A DNA stretch of 13,332 nt from CAG-877 sp963660495 (GCA_963660495.1 CAVKYO010000021.1:1-13332); one strand, 5' to 3'. Shown: positions 1 through 6,675, counted from the stretch's first letter. Made by a program: numbers and translations. Notes: generated by a model from the letters alone, not told the origin.

Positions 1-18
1 TTATATAATAAAGGCTAG

Positions 19-177
19 ATTAACAATTTAAAGAGGAATAACTGCAAAACTCGGGTGAGTGTAGCACAAGATTTTGCTAATGCACTATCAGTAATAAAGA
101 CATCTATCAAAAGAAAGATAAATCCGTATGAATCAATAAATGCAATATTTAATAACAAAGCATTATTTGCAAATTAA
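19..177 (+). pseudogene. C-terminal remnant of a transposase, probably IS66-type
   Basis: An open frame of 52 codons follows an in-frame stop at 16-18 and ends with TAA at 175-177. It has no start codon and no Shine-Dalgarno sequence, so it looks like the tail of a broken gene. The conceptual peptide includes AQDFANALSVIKTSIKRKIN followed by PYESINAIF. From memory this resembles the extreme C-terminus of IS66-family transposases, where a run like 'FANIMSIIKTAKKRNINPF-SI-AIF' follows the catalytic DDE domain. No catalytic residues are visible, because the rest of the gene is outside the window or lost to frameshift. A terminator hairpin follows immediately. The family is a recollection-based guess; that this is a gene remnant and not an intact gene is more secure. 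Confidence 0.42.
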
Positions 178-178
178 A

Positions 179-210
179 AAGAGCAATTTCTATAATTACT
201 CTTCATTTTT
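179..210 (+). terminator. Rho-independent terminator after the transposase remnant
   Basis: AAGAG (179-183) pairs with CTCTT (199-203), extended inward by an AAT/ATT pairing across one C-A mismatch. A short T-rich run (206-210) follows. It sits two bases after the remnant's stop codon, as expected for the end of that transcript. Confidence 0.55.
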
Positions 211-263
211 GCGTGCTATAGTCTGAATAGTTACTTTTCTTTACAGCTAAATAAAAGAAAAAG

Positions 264-330
264 TATTCAAAAGAAAAGAAAGTATGGTATAATTATCACA
301 ATAGAGAATATAAAAGAATAGAAAGAAGGG
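264..330 (+). promoter_or_regulatory. Promoter and ribosome binding site of the FIST gene
   Basis: A perfect -10 hexamer TATAAT lies at 288-293. The -35 is weak: TATTCA at 264-269 with an 18-base spacer is the best candidate. AGAAGGG at 324-330, six bases before the ATG at 337, is the Shine-Dalgarno sequence and fixes the start. The rest of the 178-336 gap holds only the preceding terminator. Confidence 0.5.
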
Positions 331-336
331 TATAAT

Positions 337-1524
337 ATGTTGAAATCTTGTACAGGCTATAGTACAGCAACCGATAATATAACACTAGGCATAGAAACTG
401 CAAAAAATACACTTAAAGAATTGTCTAATTCTAAAATTGGCTTTCTATATACATCAGAAAAAAATAATATAAAAGAGCTTATGAAAGGAATTAGAAGCGT
501 TACTAATATGCCAATCATTGGTAGTACAAGTAGTAATGCCATTATTACAAACGAAGGAATAATTACATCCGAAACAGGATTTGCAGGAATGTTAGCCTTA
601 GAAGATAAAAATATGACAGTAGGTCTAGCTTGCCATGAAGCCGGAAAAGACCCAAGAGCCATTGGTAGAAGAGTTGCAATTGAAGCCGTAGAAAATGCCA
701 AAACCACAAGAGCACCAGCATATTTCTATATGGTTGCAAGTCCTAAAGAAGAAGAGGAATACTTAATGGGAATTCAAGATGTTATCGGTCGTGTTCCCAT
801 GTTTGGAGGAAGCGCAGCAGATGATAACATATCTGGAAGTTGGAAAATAATATGTAATGATAAAGTATTCTCAGATGGTGTTGCCGTAGCCTTTTTCTAT
901 ACAGATAATGAAATCATAACTTCTTTCACAGGTGAATATAGAGAAACAAATAATATGGGACTAATAACAGAAGTAAAAGATGATAGAACATTAGTAAGTA
1001 TTGATGGAATATCAGCCTTAAGAAAATATGCTTCATGGATAAATAAAGCTCCATCAAGTTTAATAGGAAGAAAACTACTTGAAGTTTCTGCTAGTAAACC
1101 ATTAGGATTAAAAGATCCTTTGGGAAATTTAACAATTATTCGTCACCCTATGATAGGAAATGATATGGGTACTAAAACAACAACTGATGATACAATAACA
1201 CTTGGAAATAAAGTTGTTCCAAGAACAGCTATTATTCAGTTAGAAGCAACAACAGATGAATTAATTGATGCTTCAGCAAACACATTAAGAAACCTAAGAA
1301 AACAATTATATACAGAACCAGGTGCTTATGTACTAATACATTCAGCAAGTAGAAAGAATGTCATTGGTGACCGTCTTGATGAAGTATATAAATTATTAGT
1401 AAAAGAAACAAAAGGTGTACCATTTATAATGCCATTTACCTTTGGCGAATATGGATATGATTCTCATTCCGCAAATATTACAGGCGGTCTAATGTTATCA
1501 TTTACCGTTTTCGGAAAAAATTAA
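337..1524 (+). CDS. Stand-alone FIST domain protein
   Basis: The protein is 395 aa and matches the layout of FIST (F-box and intracellular signal transduction) proteins: an N-terminal FIST domain (roughly residues 25-215) and a FIST_C domain (roughly 220-385). Recognisable stretches are the early IGSTSSNAIIT, the central MFGGSAADDN with its glycine-rich turn, and the C-terminal PFTFGEYGYDSHSANITGG. FIST domains are thought to bind small ligands, possibly amino acids, and are usually fused to chemotaxis, kinase or cyclic-dinucleotide output domains. No output domain, signal peptide or membrane segment is present here, so it would act as a cytoplasmic ligand-binding protein with an unknown partner. 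It is monocistronic: own promoter, then a hairpin at 1535-1580. Family assignment is good; the biological role is unknown. Confidence 0.8.
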   Translation: MLKSCTGYSTATDNITLGIETAKNTLKELSNSKIGFLYTSEKNNIKELMKGIRSVTNMPIIGSTSSNAIITNEGIITSETGFAGMLALEDKNMTVGLACHEAGKDPRAIGRRVAIEAVENAKTTRAPAYFYMVASPKEEEEYLMGIQDVIGRVPMFGGSAADDNISGSWKIICNDKVFSDGVAVAFFYTDNEIITSFTGEYRETNNMGLITEVKDDRTLVSIDGISALRKYASWINKAPSSLIGRKLLEVSASKPLGLKDPLGNLTIIRHPMIGNDMGTKTTTDDTITLGNKVVPRTAIIQLEATTDELIDASANTLRNLRKQLYTEPGAYVLIHSASRKNVIGDRLDEVYKLLVKETKGVPFIMPFTFGEYGYDSHSANITGGLMLSFTVFGKN

Positions 1525-1534
1525 AACCAACAGC

Positions 1535-1580
1535 AAAAAGCTTTAAAGACCTCATCAAAGAGAAACCCTTAAAGTTTTTT
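1535..1580 (+). terminator. Terminator after the FIST gene
   Basis: AAAAAGCTTTAAAG (1535-1548) can pair with CCTTAAAGTTTTTT (1567-1580) over 14 positions with one G-U wobble and one mismatch, ending in six T. It is a slightly decayed copy of the perfect hairpin at 2178-2222. Confidence 0.65.
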
Positions 1581-1601
1581 AATTTGCATTAATTACTTTT
1601 T
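1535..1601. repeat. Direct repeat copy 1: terminator plus fossil permease tail
   Basis: Positions 1569-1601 are identical over 33 bases to 2211-2243, and similarity extends left through the hairpin (CTTTAAAGA at 1541-1549 matches 2184-2192). In the second copy these bases encode the last codons of the minus-strand permease (KVINAN-stop). Here the same codons sit in non-coding DNA with no permease attached, so this copy looks like a duplicated fragment. Confidence 0.7.
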
Positions 1602-1709
1602 AGTAATTCATATATTTATAAAGTATTACACCTAAAAACGTATCAATTTAACTATCGATTTTTAACATATTAAAATTTTAAAAAACTATCATTAATAACA
1701 ATTCTGTAT

Positions 1710-1743
1710 TATAATATAAAAGAAAAAGAAATAAAAAAAGGAG
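1710..1743 (+). promoter_or_regulatory. Candidate -10 and ribosome binding site of the Nudix gene
   Basis: TATAAT at 1710-1715 is a consensus -10; no good -35 is visible at the expected distance (TATCAT at 1687-1692). AAAGGAG at 1737-1743 lies eight bases before the ATG at 1752 and fixes that start. Apart from this the 1602-1709 stretch shows only AT-rich DNA and a small AATTACT/AGTAATT inverted repeat at 1591-1608. Confidence 0.5.
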
Positions 1744-1751
1744 AAAATCAT

Positions 1752-2162
1752 ATGGCTACTGAAAAAGCAGGATGTTTTCTGATAAAAAAAGAAACAAGAG
1801 AAATCGCATTAATTTATAGAAAAAAACAGGAAGATTATTCATTTCCAAAAGGACATATGGAAAAAGGTGAAACAATAAAAGAAACAGCTACAAGAGAAAC
1901 TGCCGAAGAAACAAAAAGAGTAGCTGAAATAATAGATGAATATGCTCCTTTAGTAGAAAAGTATACAACACCAAAAGGAGAAAATTGTGTTTGTTATATG
2001 TTTTTTGCAATAGATAAAGGAAAAAGTGATAATAACAGTGAAGATACACATGATCTTATTTGGACTCCATTTGATAAAGTAGAAGAAACTTTAAGTTATG
2101 ATAGTTTAAAAAATACTTGGAATTCGGCAAAAAATATAATAAAAGAAATATTGGAAAAATAA
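1752..2162 (+). CDS. Nudix hydrolase, small single-domain
   Basis: The protein is 136 aa, a normal size for a single Nudix domain. The Nudix box runs from Gly34 to about residue 56: GHMEKGE, seven residues, then RETAEET. It follows G-x5-E-x7-R-E-x-x-E-E, so the glutamates that bind the catalytic divalent metal are present. The glycine that normally follows EE-x is replaced by lysine. Nudix enzymes cleave nucleoside diphosphates linked to another group; the N-terminal pattern (KAGCFLI...YSFPKGHMEKGE) resembles the dinucleoside-polyphosphate/NTP-hydrolase type, but the substrate cannot be assigned. The gene has its own -10 and a strong Shine-Dalgarno. It ends just before a perfect bidirectional hairpin shared with the convergent permease gene, and the whole gene lies between two direct repeats. 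Confidence 0.85.
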   Translation: MATEKAGCFLIKKETREIALIYRKKQEDYSFPKGHMEKGETIKETATRETAEETKRVAEIIDEYAPLVEKYTTPKGENCVCYMFFAIDKGKSDNNSEDTHDLIWTPFDKVEETLSYDSLKNTWNSAKNIIKEILEK

Positions 2163-2177
2163 ATATAAAAAAACAAC

Positions 2178-2222
2178 AAAAAACTTTAAAGAACTCCCTA
2201 AAAGAGAACTTTAAAGTTTTTT
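2178..2222. terminator. Bidirectional terminator between Nudix gene and permease
   Basis: AAAAAACTTTAAAG (2178-2191) is the exact reverse complement of CTTTAAAGTTTTTT (2209-2222), a perfect 14-bp stem with a 17-base loop. The A-run on one side and T-run on the other let it end transcripts from both strands. Its right edge overlaps the first bases of the permease stop codon (2221-2223). Confidence 0.85.
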
Positions 2223-2243
2223 AATTTGCATTAATTACTTTTT
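2178..2243. repeat. Direct repeat copy 2: terminator plus permease 3' end
   Basis: Intact partner of the repeat at 1535-1601, identical over 33 bases (2211-2243 versus 1569-1601). This is probably the original copy, because the hairpin is perfect and the coding part belongs to a complete permease gene. Confidence 0.7.
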
Positions 2244-3018
2244 TCTCAATACTATCAACAATAAAATATAGAAGATAAGAAATTATGCCTAAAATAACCA
2301 CACTTGTTATTACCAAGTCAATATTAAACACCTGTGATCCATACATAATTAAATATCCAAGTCCTTTTTTTGATACTAGAAGTTCACCCATGATAACACC
2401 AATAAGACTCATAGAAATGTTAATCTTACAAGCATTTATAAGAGTTATTATATTACTCGGTAAAACAGCTTTAAAAAATATTTGAGTCTTCGTAGCCTTA
2501 AATGACTTAAGCAATGTTATATATCCTTTATTAGTTGATACAAAACCATTATATATATTAATGATAGTTATAAAGACACTTATCAATAAAGCCATAAATA
2601 CAATAGAATTTGTACTAGCACCAACCCAGATAATAATCAATGGACCAAGAGCAACCTTAGGAAGTGAATTCAAAATTGTAAGATATGGATCAACTATTTT
2701 TGAAATGATTTTATTACTCCAAAGTACAATAGCCGTAATAAAACCTATAACAGTTGCGATAAAGAAACTTAAAAGTACTTCCCATACAGTAACCCAGATA
2801 TGACTAAATAAATCACCAGTTTTGAATAAGTTAATAGTAGTATTTAAAACCTTACTAGGTGATGATGATAAAAAAGTATTAATAAGACCAAGTCTTGCCA
2901 AAACTTCCCAAATTATAAGAAATATCAACACAATAGCAATTTGAAAAGAGGCAACTATTATTTTTTCTTTTTTAATCTTACTTAAAAACTTTTTATGTTC
3001 TTCACTATAGGTGTACAT
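2221..3018 (-). CDS. ABC transporter permease, NitT/TauT (SsuC/TauC-like) type
   Basis: This is an integral membrane subunit of an ABC importer for an unidentified small substrate (nitrate/sulfonate/pyrimidine-precursor class). The frame is open from 3042, but the ATG at 3018 is preferred: GGGGTGA lies five bases upstream of it, giving 265 aa and a 14-base overlap with the ATPase stop. The protein has a leading hydrophobic segment (IIVASFQIAIVLIFLIIWEVL) and about five more. The cytoplasmic coupling loop reads LLKSFKATKTQIFFKAVLPS, a variant of the usual EAA...G-x9-I-x-LP signature. It is the last gene of the minus-strand SBP-ATPase-permease operon and stops within the bidirectional terminator. 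The substrate cannot be told from sequence alone. Confidence 0.85.
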   Translation of the reverse strand: MYTYSEEHKKFLSKIKKEKIIVASFQIAIVLIFLIIWEVLARLGLINTFLSSSPSKVLNTTINLFKTGDLFSHIWVTVWEVLLSFFIATVIGFITAIVLWSNKIISKIVDPYLTILNSLPKVALGPLIIIWVGASTNSIVFMALLISVFITIINIYNGFVSTNKGYITLLKSFKATKTQIFFKAVLPSNIITLINACKINISMSLIGVIMGELLVSKKGLGYLIMYGSQVFNIDLVITSVVILGIISYLLYFIVDSIEKKVINAN

Positions 3019-3754
3019 CCAAATCACCCCAAATCTTTTCAAAATAATAATTAAATTCCTTACATTTTCTATTATGAATTGGATTTTTTCTATCAGTTAA
3101 CTTTATCTCATATATATTTTTAATCGTAGCAGGTCTTTTTGACAAGACAATAATCCTGTCTGACATACTAATAGCTTCAGCTATATCATGAGTAACCATG
3201 ATAGCAGTTTTACCTTCCTTTTTTATAATATTATAAATATCATCACTAATAGCAAGTCTTGACTGATAATCAAGTGCTGACAAAGGTTCATCTAAAAGTA
3301 ATATATCTGGATTAGTAGCCAAAGTCCTTATAAGAGCAACCCTTTGTTTCATACCACCGGATAAACTACTTGGATATTTATTAATAAATTCTGAAAGACC
3401 ATATGTCTCCAGTAAAGAAATAACTTTCTTTTTACTTTCCTCAGTCAAAGTATTAGTAATTTCTAATCCCAATAAACAATTATCTAAAATAGTTCTCCAT
3501 GAAAATAAAGAATCATTCTGTAACATGTAAGACATTGTAACATCTTTATCAAAAATAATTTCCCCAGCAGATTTATTTTCTAAACCAGATAAAATTGAAA
3601 GTATCGTTGATTTTCCACAACCAGATGGACCAACAATAGATATAAATTTACCTTTATTAACCTCAAAACTAACGTCATCAACTGCTCTTATTTCAGTTTT
3701 TATATCATGATAGTTTTTTTCTAAATTCTTAATAGTTAATAGTTTATTTTTCAT
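3005..3754 (-). CDS. ABC transporter ATP-binding protein, NitT/TauT (SsuB/TauB-like) type
   Basis: This 249-aa nucleotide-binding subunit energises import through the adjacent permease. Walker A is GPSGCGKST at residues 42-50. A Q-loop (MLQNDSLF), the signature LSGGMKQR, Walker B ILLLDEP, the D-loop SALD and the switch histidine in VTHDIAEA follow in normal order, so it should be an active ATPase. Length is typical for the family. The ATG at 3754 overlaps the end of the binding-protein gene by 11 bases and has only a weak Shine-Dalgarno, pointing to translational coupling with the upstream gene. That upstream gene is now cut by the mobile element, so the ATPase and permease are separated from their native promoter beyond 13275 and may be expressed poorly or from element-derived transcription. 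Confidence 0.9.
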   Translation of the reverse strand: MKNKLLTIKNLEKNYHDIKTEIRAVDDVSFEVNKGKFISIVGPSGCGKSTILSILSGLENKSAGEIIFDKDVTMSYMLQNDSLFSWRTILDNCLLGLEITNTLTEESKKKVISLLETYGLSEFINKYPSSLSGGMKQRVALIRTLATNPDILLLDEPLSALDYQSRLAISDDIYNIIKKEGKTAIMVTHDIAEAISMSDRIIVLSKRPATIKNIYEIKLTDRKNPIHNRKCKEFNYYFEKIWGDLDVHL

Positions 3755-4289
3755 TATATATCAACTTACTATATGAAACCTTTTCCTTTAATACACCATT
3801 ATCAATCATGATACTTTGCAAGTGATCAAAAGCCTCTTCACTGAAGTCAGTTGTTTTAGGCCAAGCATCTATACTTCTATAACGAGCAATTACCTTTTCT
3901 AAATCATTAAGTGATGTATCTGGGAATTGTTTAAGAATAGCTTCAGCAACCTCTTTATCAGTACTATTGTGTACAAAGTCAAGACCTTTTTGAATAGCCT
4001 TAGTAAAATTACTTATTAAATCTTTATTATTGTTAATAAAACTTGTTCTAGCAGAGTAAGAAGTATAAGGAACAACACCACCAAGTTCACCAACACTAGC
4101 AACAACATATCCTAAACCTTGTTGTTCTATTTCTAAAGCATTAGGTTCAAATAGTGTCACAAAGTCTCCTTGTCCAGAAATGAAAGCTCCTGACATTGCC
4201 GCAAAAGCGATAGATGTATCAATAGTTAAATCCTTCTTTGGATCAATTCCATTTTGTTTAAGAGCCCATTCAAATGTCATCTCAGGCAT
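3744..4289 (-). pseudogene. C-terminal part of interrupted NMT1/SsuA-like substrate-binding protein
   Basis: This is the distal part of an ABC-transporter substrate-binding protein. The open frame starts at an internal methionine, MPEMTFEWALKQNGIDPKKD, a position that in NMT1/ThiY/SsuA-type proteins lies mid-protein just after a conserved glycine-rich turn. Coding sense actually continues upstream to 4295 (GGG GGT before the ATG) and then hits foreign sequence and a TAA. The fragment covers 181 residues, the second lobe and C-terminal helices. The missing front is at 12823-13275. Joining them across the shared GGG gives a 333-codon gene reading GGRAGGMPEM with no frame change. Alone it has no signal peptide and no good Shine-Dalgarno (only the G-run just before ATG), so it is unlikely to work unless the element excises. 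Confidence 0.88.
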
Positions 4290-4298
4290 ACCCCCGTA

Positions 4299-4315
4299 TC
4301 GTCTTTAAAAAAGAT
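4299..4315 (+). repeat. Left terminal inverted repeat of the element
   Basis: TCGTCTTTAAAAAAGAT is the exact reverse complement of 12804-12820. It contains its own dyad, TCTTT-AAA-AAAGA. It is three bases from the shared CCC core and forms one arm of the predicted attP. Confidence 0.85.
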
Positions 4316-4322
4316 AAATTTT

Positions 4323-4350
4323 ATAATAGATAACAGCAAATTTAATGCAA
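4323..4350 (-). promoter_or_regulatory. Possible outward-facing promoter at the element's left end
   Basis: On the minus strand TTGCAT (4345-4350), a 16-base spacer and TATTAT (4323-4328) resemble -35/-10 boxes pointing out of the element toward the truncated binding-protein fragment and the ATPase/permease genes. The -35 matches consensus at only three of six positions, and AT-rich DNA yields such hits easily. Confidence 0.25.
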
Positions 4351-4370
4351 CGTTTTAACTGTCAATGACC

Positions 4371-4424
4371 TTTACTTATCAAAAACAATATGATATACTC
4401 AAATTAATATAGTATAGTAGGTGA
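4371..4424 (+). promoter_or_regulatory. Promoter and ribosome binding site of the importer operon
   Basis: TTTACT (4371-4376), a 17-base spacer and TATACT (4394-4399) form a good sigma-A-type promoter. AGGTGA at 4419-4424 is six bases before the ATG at 4431. This is the first promoter inside the element and could drive the importer genes and perhaps the arc genes. Confidence 0.6.
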
Positions 4425-4430
4425 GAATAT

Positions 4431-5162
4431 ATGAGGCTAAAAAAATACATAGGCATATGTCTAATAATTATACTAACTTTAATCTTATCAGGATGTGGAA
4501 AAAACAAAAATGAAATTATTATGGTAACAGAGGCTGGATTTGCTCCATATGAATATTATGAAAACGGTGAAATAGTTGGTGTTGATGTCGCTATAGCAGA
4601 AGAAATAGCTAAAGAGCTGGGTAAAAAACTAGTCGTAAAAAATATAGACTTTGACTCAATTGTAAGTGAATTAAAATCAGGCAAAGCAGACTTTGCAGCA
4701 GCTGGTATGAGTATAACTGAAGAAAGAAAAAAACAAGTGGATTTTACCATTGAATACGTAACTTCAAACCAAGTTGTAGTCGTAAAAAAAGATAGTTCCT
4801 TAAATGACATAACACAACTAGATGGAAAAAGAATTGCTGTTCAATTAGGAACAGTTGGTGATTCATATGTAACAGAAAATTACAAAAATTCTGAAATAAA
4901 CAGACAAAAGAAATTCCTAGTAGCCGCAGAAGCTGTAAAAAATAATAAAGCAGACTGTATAGTAATGGATCAAATTCCAGCACAACAACTAGTAAGTCAA
5001 AATCCAGAACTAAAAATACTAGATGGAATTTTATTCAAAGATAGCTATGGTATGGCTGTCAAAAAAGGAAATACAGAATTGCTAGATACAATGAACACAG
5101 TATTACAAAGATTAATAGATGAAGGAAAAATTGAAGAATACATAATTGAATACAGTAAATAA
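4431..5162 (+). CDS. Amino-acid ABC transporter substrate-binding lipoprotein (probable arginine)
   Basis: This 243-aa extracellular binding protein would be anchored by lipid and deliver a polar amino acid to the permease encoded next. The N-terminus is a lipoprotein signal: KK, a hydrophobic stretch and the lipobox LSGC with Cys22. The mature part is a family 3 (polar amino acid) fold: TEAGFAPYEYYENGEIVGVDV at the start, DFDSIVSELKSGKADFAAAG-MSITEERKKQVDFT in lobe 1 with the arginine that usually grips the ligand carboxylate, and QLDGKRIAVQLGT at the hinge. The family also binds glutamine, cystine, histidine and others. Arginine is inferred because the three importer genes directly precede a full arginine deiminase pathway. 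It has its own promoter near the element's left end, and the permease gene starts 11 bases after its stop. Confidence 0.88.
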   Translation: MRLKKYIGICLIIILTLILSGCGKNKNEIIMVTEAGFAPYEYYENGEIVGVDVAIAEEIAKELGKKLVVKNIDFDSIVSELKSGKADFAAAGMSITEERKKQVDFTIEYVTSNQVVVVKKDSSLNDITQLDGKRIAVQLGTVGDSYVTENYKNSEINRQKKFLVAAEAVKNNKADCIVMDQIPAQQLVSQNPELKILDGILFKDSYGMAVKKGNTELLDTMNTVLQRLIDEGKIEEYIIEYSK

Positions 5163-5173
5163 GAAGAGGTACC

Positions 5174-5887
5174 ATGGAAAAGTTTATCAAATTTATCAAT
5201 AACGTATATGAACAATTTTATCAAACACTAATTGAACAAGACAGATATCGCTTTATTATAGAAGGCTTAGGCAAAACTTTAATCATTGCCTTTTTCGCCG
5301 TGATTCTAGGTGTCATTTTAGGCGGACTAGTTGCCTTAATTAGAAACTATCACGAAGAAACCAAAAAAGCCAAACTGGCTAATTTTATATCAAAACTTTA
5401 TGTAACCATAATTCGTGGTACTCCAGCAGTATTACAATTGATGATTATATATTATGTCATATTTAGAACCGTTGACATAAATACAATTCTAGTTGGAGTA
5501 ATTGCTTTCGGTATTAATTCAGGTGCCTATGTATCAGAAATAATAAGAGCAGGAATTAACTCAATAGATAGAGGACAAAAAGAAGCAGCCGATTCACTTG
5601 GCTTAACATATAGAGAAACAATGAAATCTATAATCTTACCGCAAGCCGTTAGAAATGTTTTACCAGCATTGAGTAATGAATTTATAACTTTATTAAAAGA
5701 AACTTCCGTAGCTGGATACATTGGAATAATAGACCTTGTAAAAGCCGCAGATATCATAGCCTCAAGTACATATAACTATTTCTTCCCATTAATAATCATT
5801 GCGATTATTTACCTAATTCTAACAATCGGATTATCAAAACTATTGACAATATTTGAAAAGAAGGTGTTAAGTCATGCTAGAGGCTAA
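5174..5887 (+). CDS. Amino-acid ABC transporter permease (HisM/GlnP-type)
   Basis: This 237-aa membrane subunit has a family 3 amino-acid permease layout: a long amphipathic N-terminus (residues 1-25), then LGKTLIIAFFAVILGVILGGL as the first spanning segment and about four more. The region around residues 75-85 reads TIIRGTPAVLQLMI, the hallmark RGTP motif of polar amino-acid permeases. The cytoplasmic coupling loop is EAADSLGLTYRETMKSIILPQAVR, a near-consensus EAA motif that docks on the ATPase. The stretch LPALSNEFITLLKETS-VAGYIG is also typical. The start at 5174 follows AGAGG closely, and the stop overlaps the ATPase start by 14 bases. It should form the channel for the binding protein encoded just upstream. 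Confidence 0.92.
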   Translation: MEKFIKFINNVYEQFYQTLIEQDRYRFIIEGLGKTLIIAFFAVILGVILGGLVALIRNYHEETKKAKLANFISKLYVTIIRGTPAVLQLMIIYYVIFRTVDINTILVGVIAFGINSGAYVSEIIRAGINSIDRGQKEAADSLGLTYRETMKSIILPQAVRNVLPALSNEFITLLKETSVAGYIGIIDLVKAADIIASSTYNYFFPLIIIAIIYLILTIGLSKLLTIFEKKVLSHARG

Positions 5888-6590
5888 AAATATTGAGAAA
5901 AGTTTTGGAAAATTAAAAGTACTAAAAGGTATAAATCTAACTGTAAATCAGGGACAAAGAATAGTTATCATTGGACCATCAGGTTCCGGAAAAAGTACTT
6001 TTCTTCGTTGCTTAAACTTATTAGAAGAACCAAGCAAAGGAGAAGTTCGATATAATAATGTAAAATTAACAAACGATAACAAATTACAAATGCGTAAAAA
6101 AATAGGTATGGTTTTTCAAAACTTTAATCTATTCACAAACCTAACTGTTTTAGATAATTTAATACTTGCTCCTGTAAAAGAAGGAGTCTTAACAGAAAAA
6201 GAAGCTTTAAAAAAAGCCAATAAATTACTAAAAGAAATATCATTAGAAGATAAAAAAGATACTTATCCAAGTAGTTTATCCGGTGGACAAAAACAACGTG
6301 TTGCGATAGCTAGATCATTAATGATGAATCCAGACATAATCCTTTTTGACGAACCAACATCAGCATTAGATCCAGAAATGATAGAAGATGTTTTAAATCT
6401 AATGAAAAGAGTAGCTAAAGAAGGAATGACCATGGTTGTTGTAACTCATGAATTAGAATTTGCTAAAGATATAGCAACAGATGTTTTGTTTATGGACAAA
6501 GGTGTAATTGTAGAATCAGGAACACCAGATGAAATATTTAATCATCCAAAAACAGAACGTTTAAAAGAATTTTTATCAAAAATAAAATAA
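5874..6590 (+). CDS. Amino-acid ABC transporter ATPase (GlnQ/ArtP-type)
   Basis: This 238-aa ATP-binding subunit has all motifs: Walker A GPSGSGKST (residues 34-42), Q-loop MVFQNFNLF, signature LSGGQKQR, Walker B IILFDEPTSALD and switch histidine VVTHELEF. The FxxLT after the Q-loop (NLFTNLTVLDN) and the C-terminal GTPDEIFNHPKTERLKEFL are typical of the polar amino-acid uptake subfamily. The ATG at 5874 has AAGGTG seven bases upstream inside the permease gene and overlaps its stop, so the two are translated together. It completes the importer that would feed arginine to the enzymes encoded next. The gap to arcA is 85 bases and holds hairpins but no T-tract terminator, so read-through into arcA is possible. 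Confidence 0.93.
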   Translation: MLEAKNIEKSFGKLKVLKGINLTVNQGQRIVIIGPSGSGKSTFLRCLNLLEEPSKGEVRYNNVKLTNDNKLQMRKKIGMVFQNFNLFTNLTVLDNLILAPVKEGVLTEKEALKKANKLLKEISLEDKKDTYPSSLSGGQKQRVAIARSLMMNPDIILFDEPTSALDPEMIEDVLNLMKRVAKEGMTMVVVTHELEFAKDIATDVLFMDKGVIVESGTPDEIFNHPKTERLKEFLSKIK

Positions 6591-6592
6591 TT

Positions 6593-6642
6593 GTTTATTC
6601 ATGGTATATCCATTGAAATAAACGAGTTTCACGACATCTCGT
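6593..6642 (+). promoter_or_regulatory. Two hairpins / candidate ArgR-type operator before arcA
   Basis: GTTTATT-CATGG (6593-6604) pairs with CCATTGAAATAAAC (6610-6623), allowing a small bulge, across a short TATAT loop. A second stem ACGAG (6622-6626) / CTCGT (6638-6642) follows at once. Neither is followed by T residues. The minus strand of 6593-6602 reads CATGAATAAA, which matches one half of the Gram-positive ARG box as I recall it (CATGAATAAAAATTCAAG-like), and TTGAAATAAA at 6614-6623 is a near repeat on the plus strand. This suggests an arginine-responsive operator, but no arginine regulator is encoded in the window. Confidence 0.35.
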
Positions 6643-6675
6643 AAAAAAATCGTAAGTATTAATAAGGAGGATAAA

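Noticed and set aside
3019..3042. Upstream start of the permease at 3042
   Set aside because: The ATG at 3018 has GGGGTGA at proper spacing; the upstream one does not and would lengthen the overlap with the ATPase to 38 bases.
3744..4289. A complete small protein starting at MPEMTFEW
   Set aside because: Family position of this motif is mid-protein, there is no signal peptide or proper ribosome site, and the missing N-terminus is found precisely at the other element end.
6593..6642. Rho-independent terminator after the importer ATPase
   Set aside because: The stems are followed by CGAG and by an A-run, not by T residues, so on the plus strand it lacks the required U-tract.
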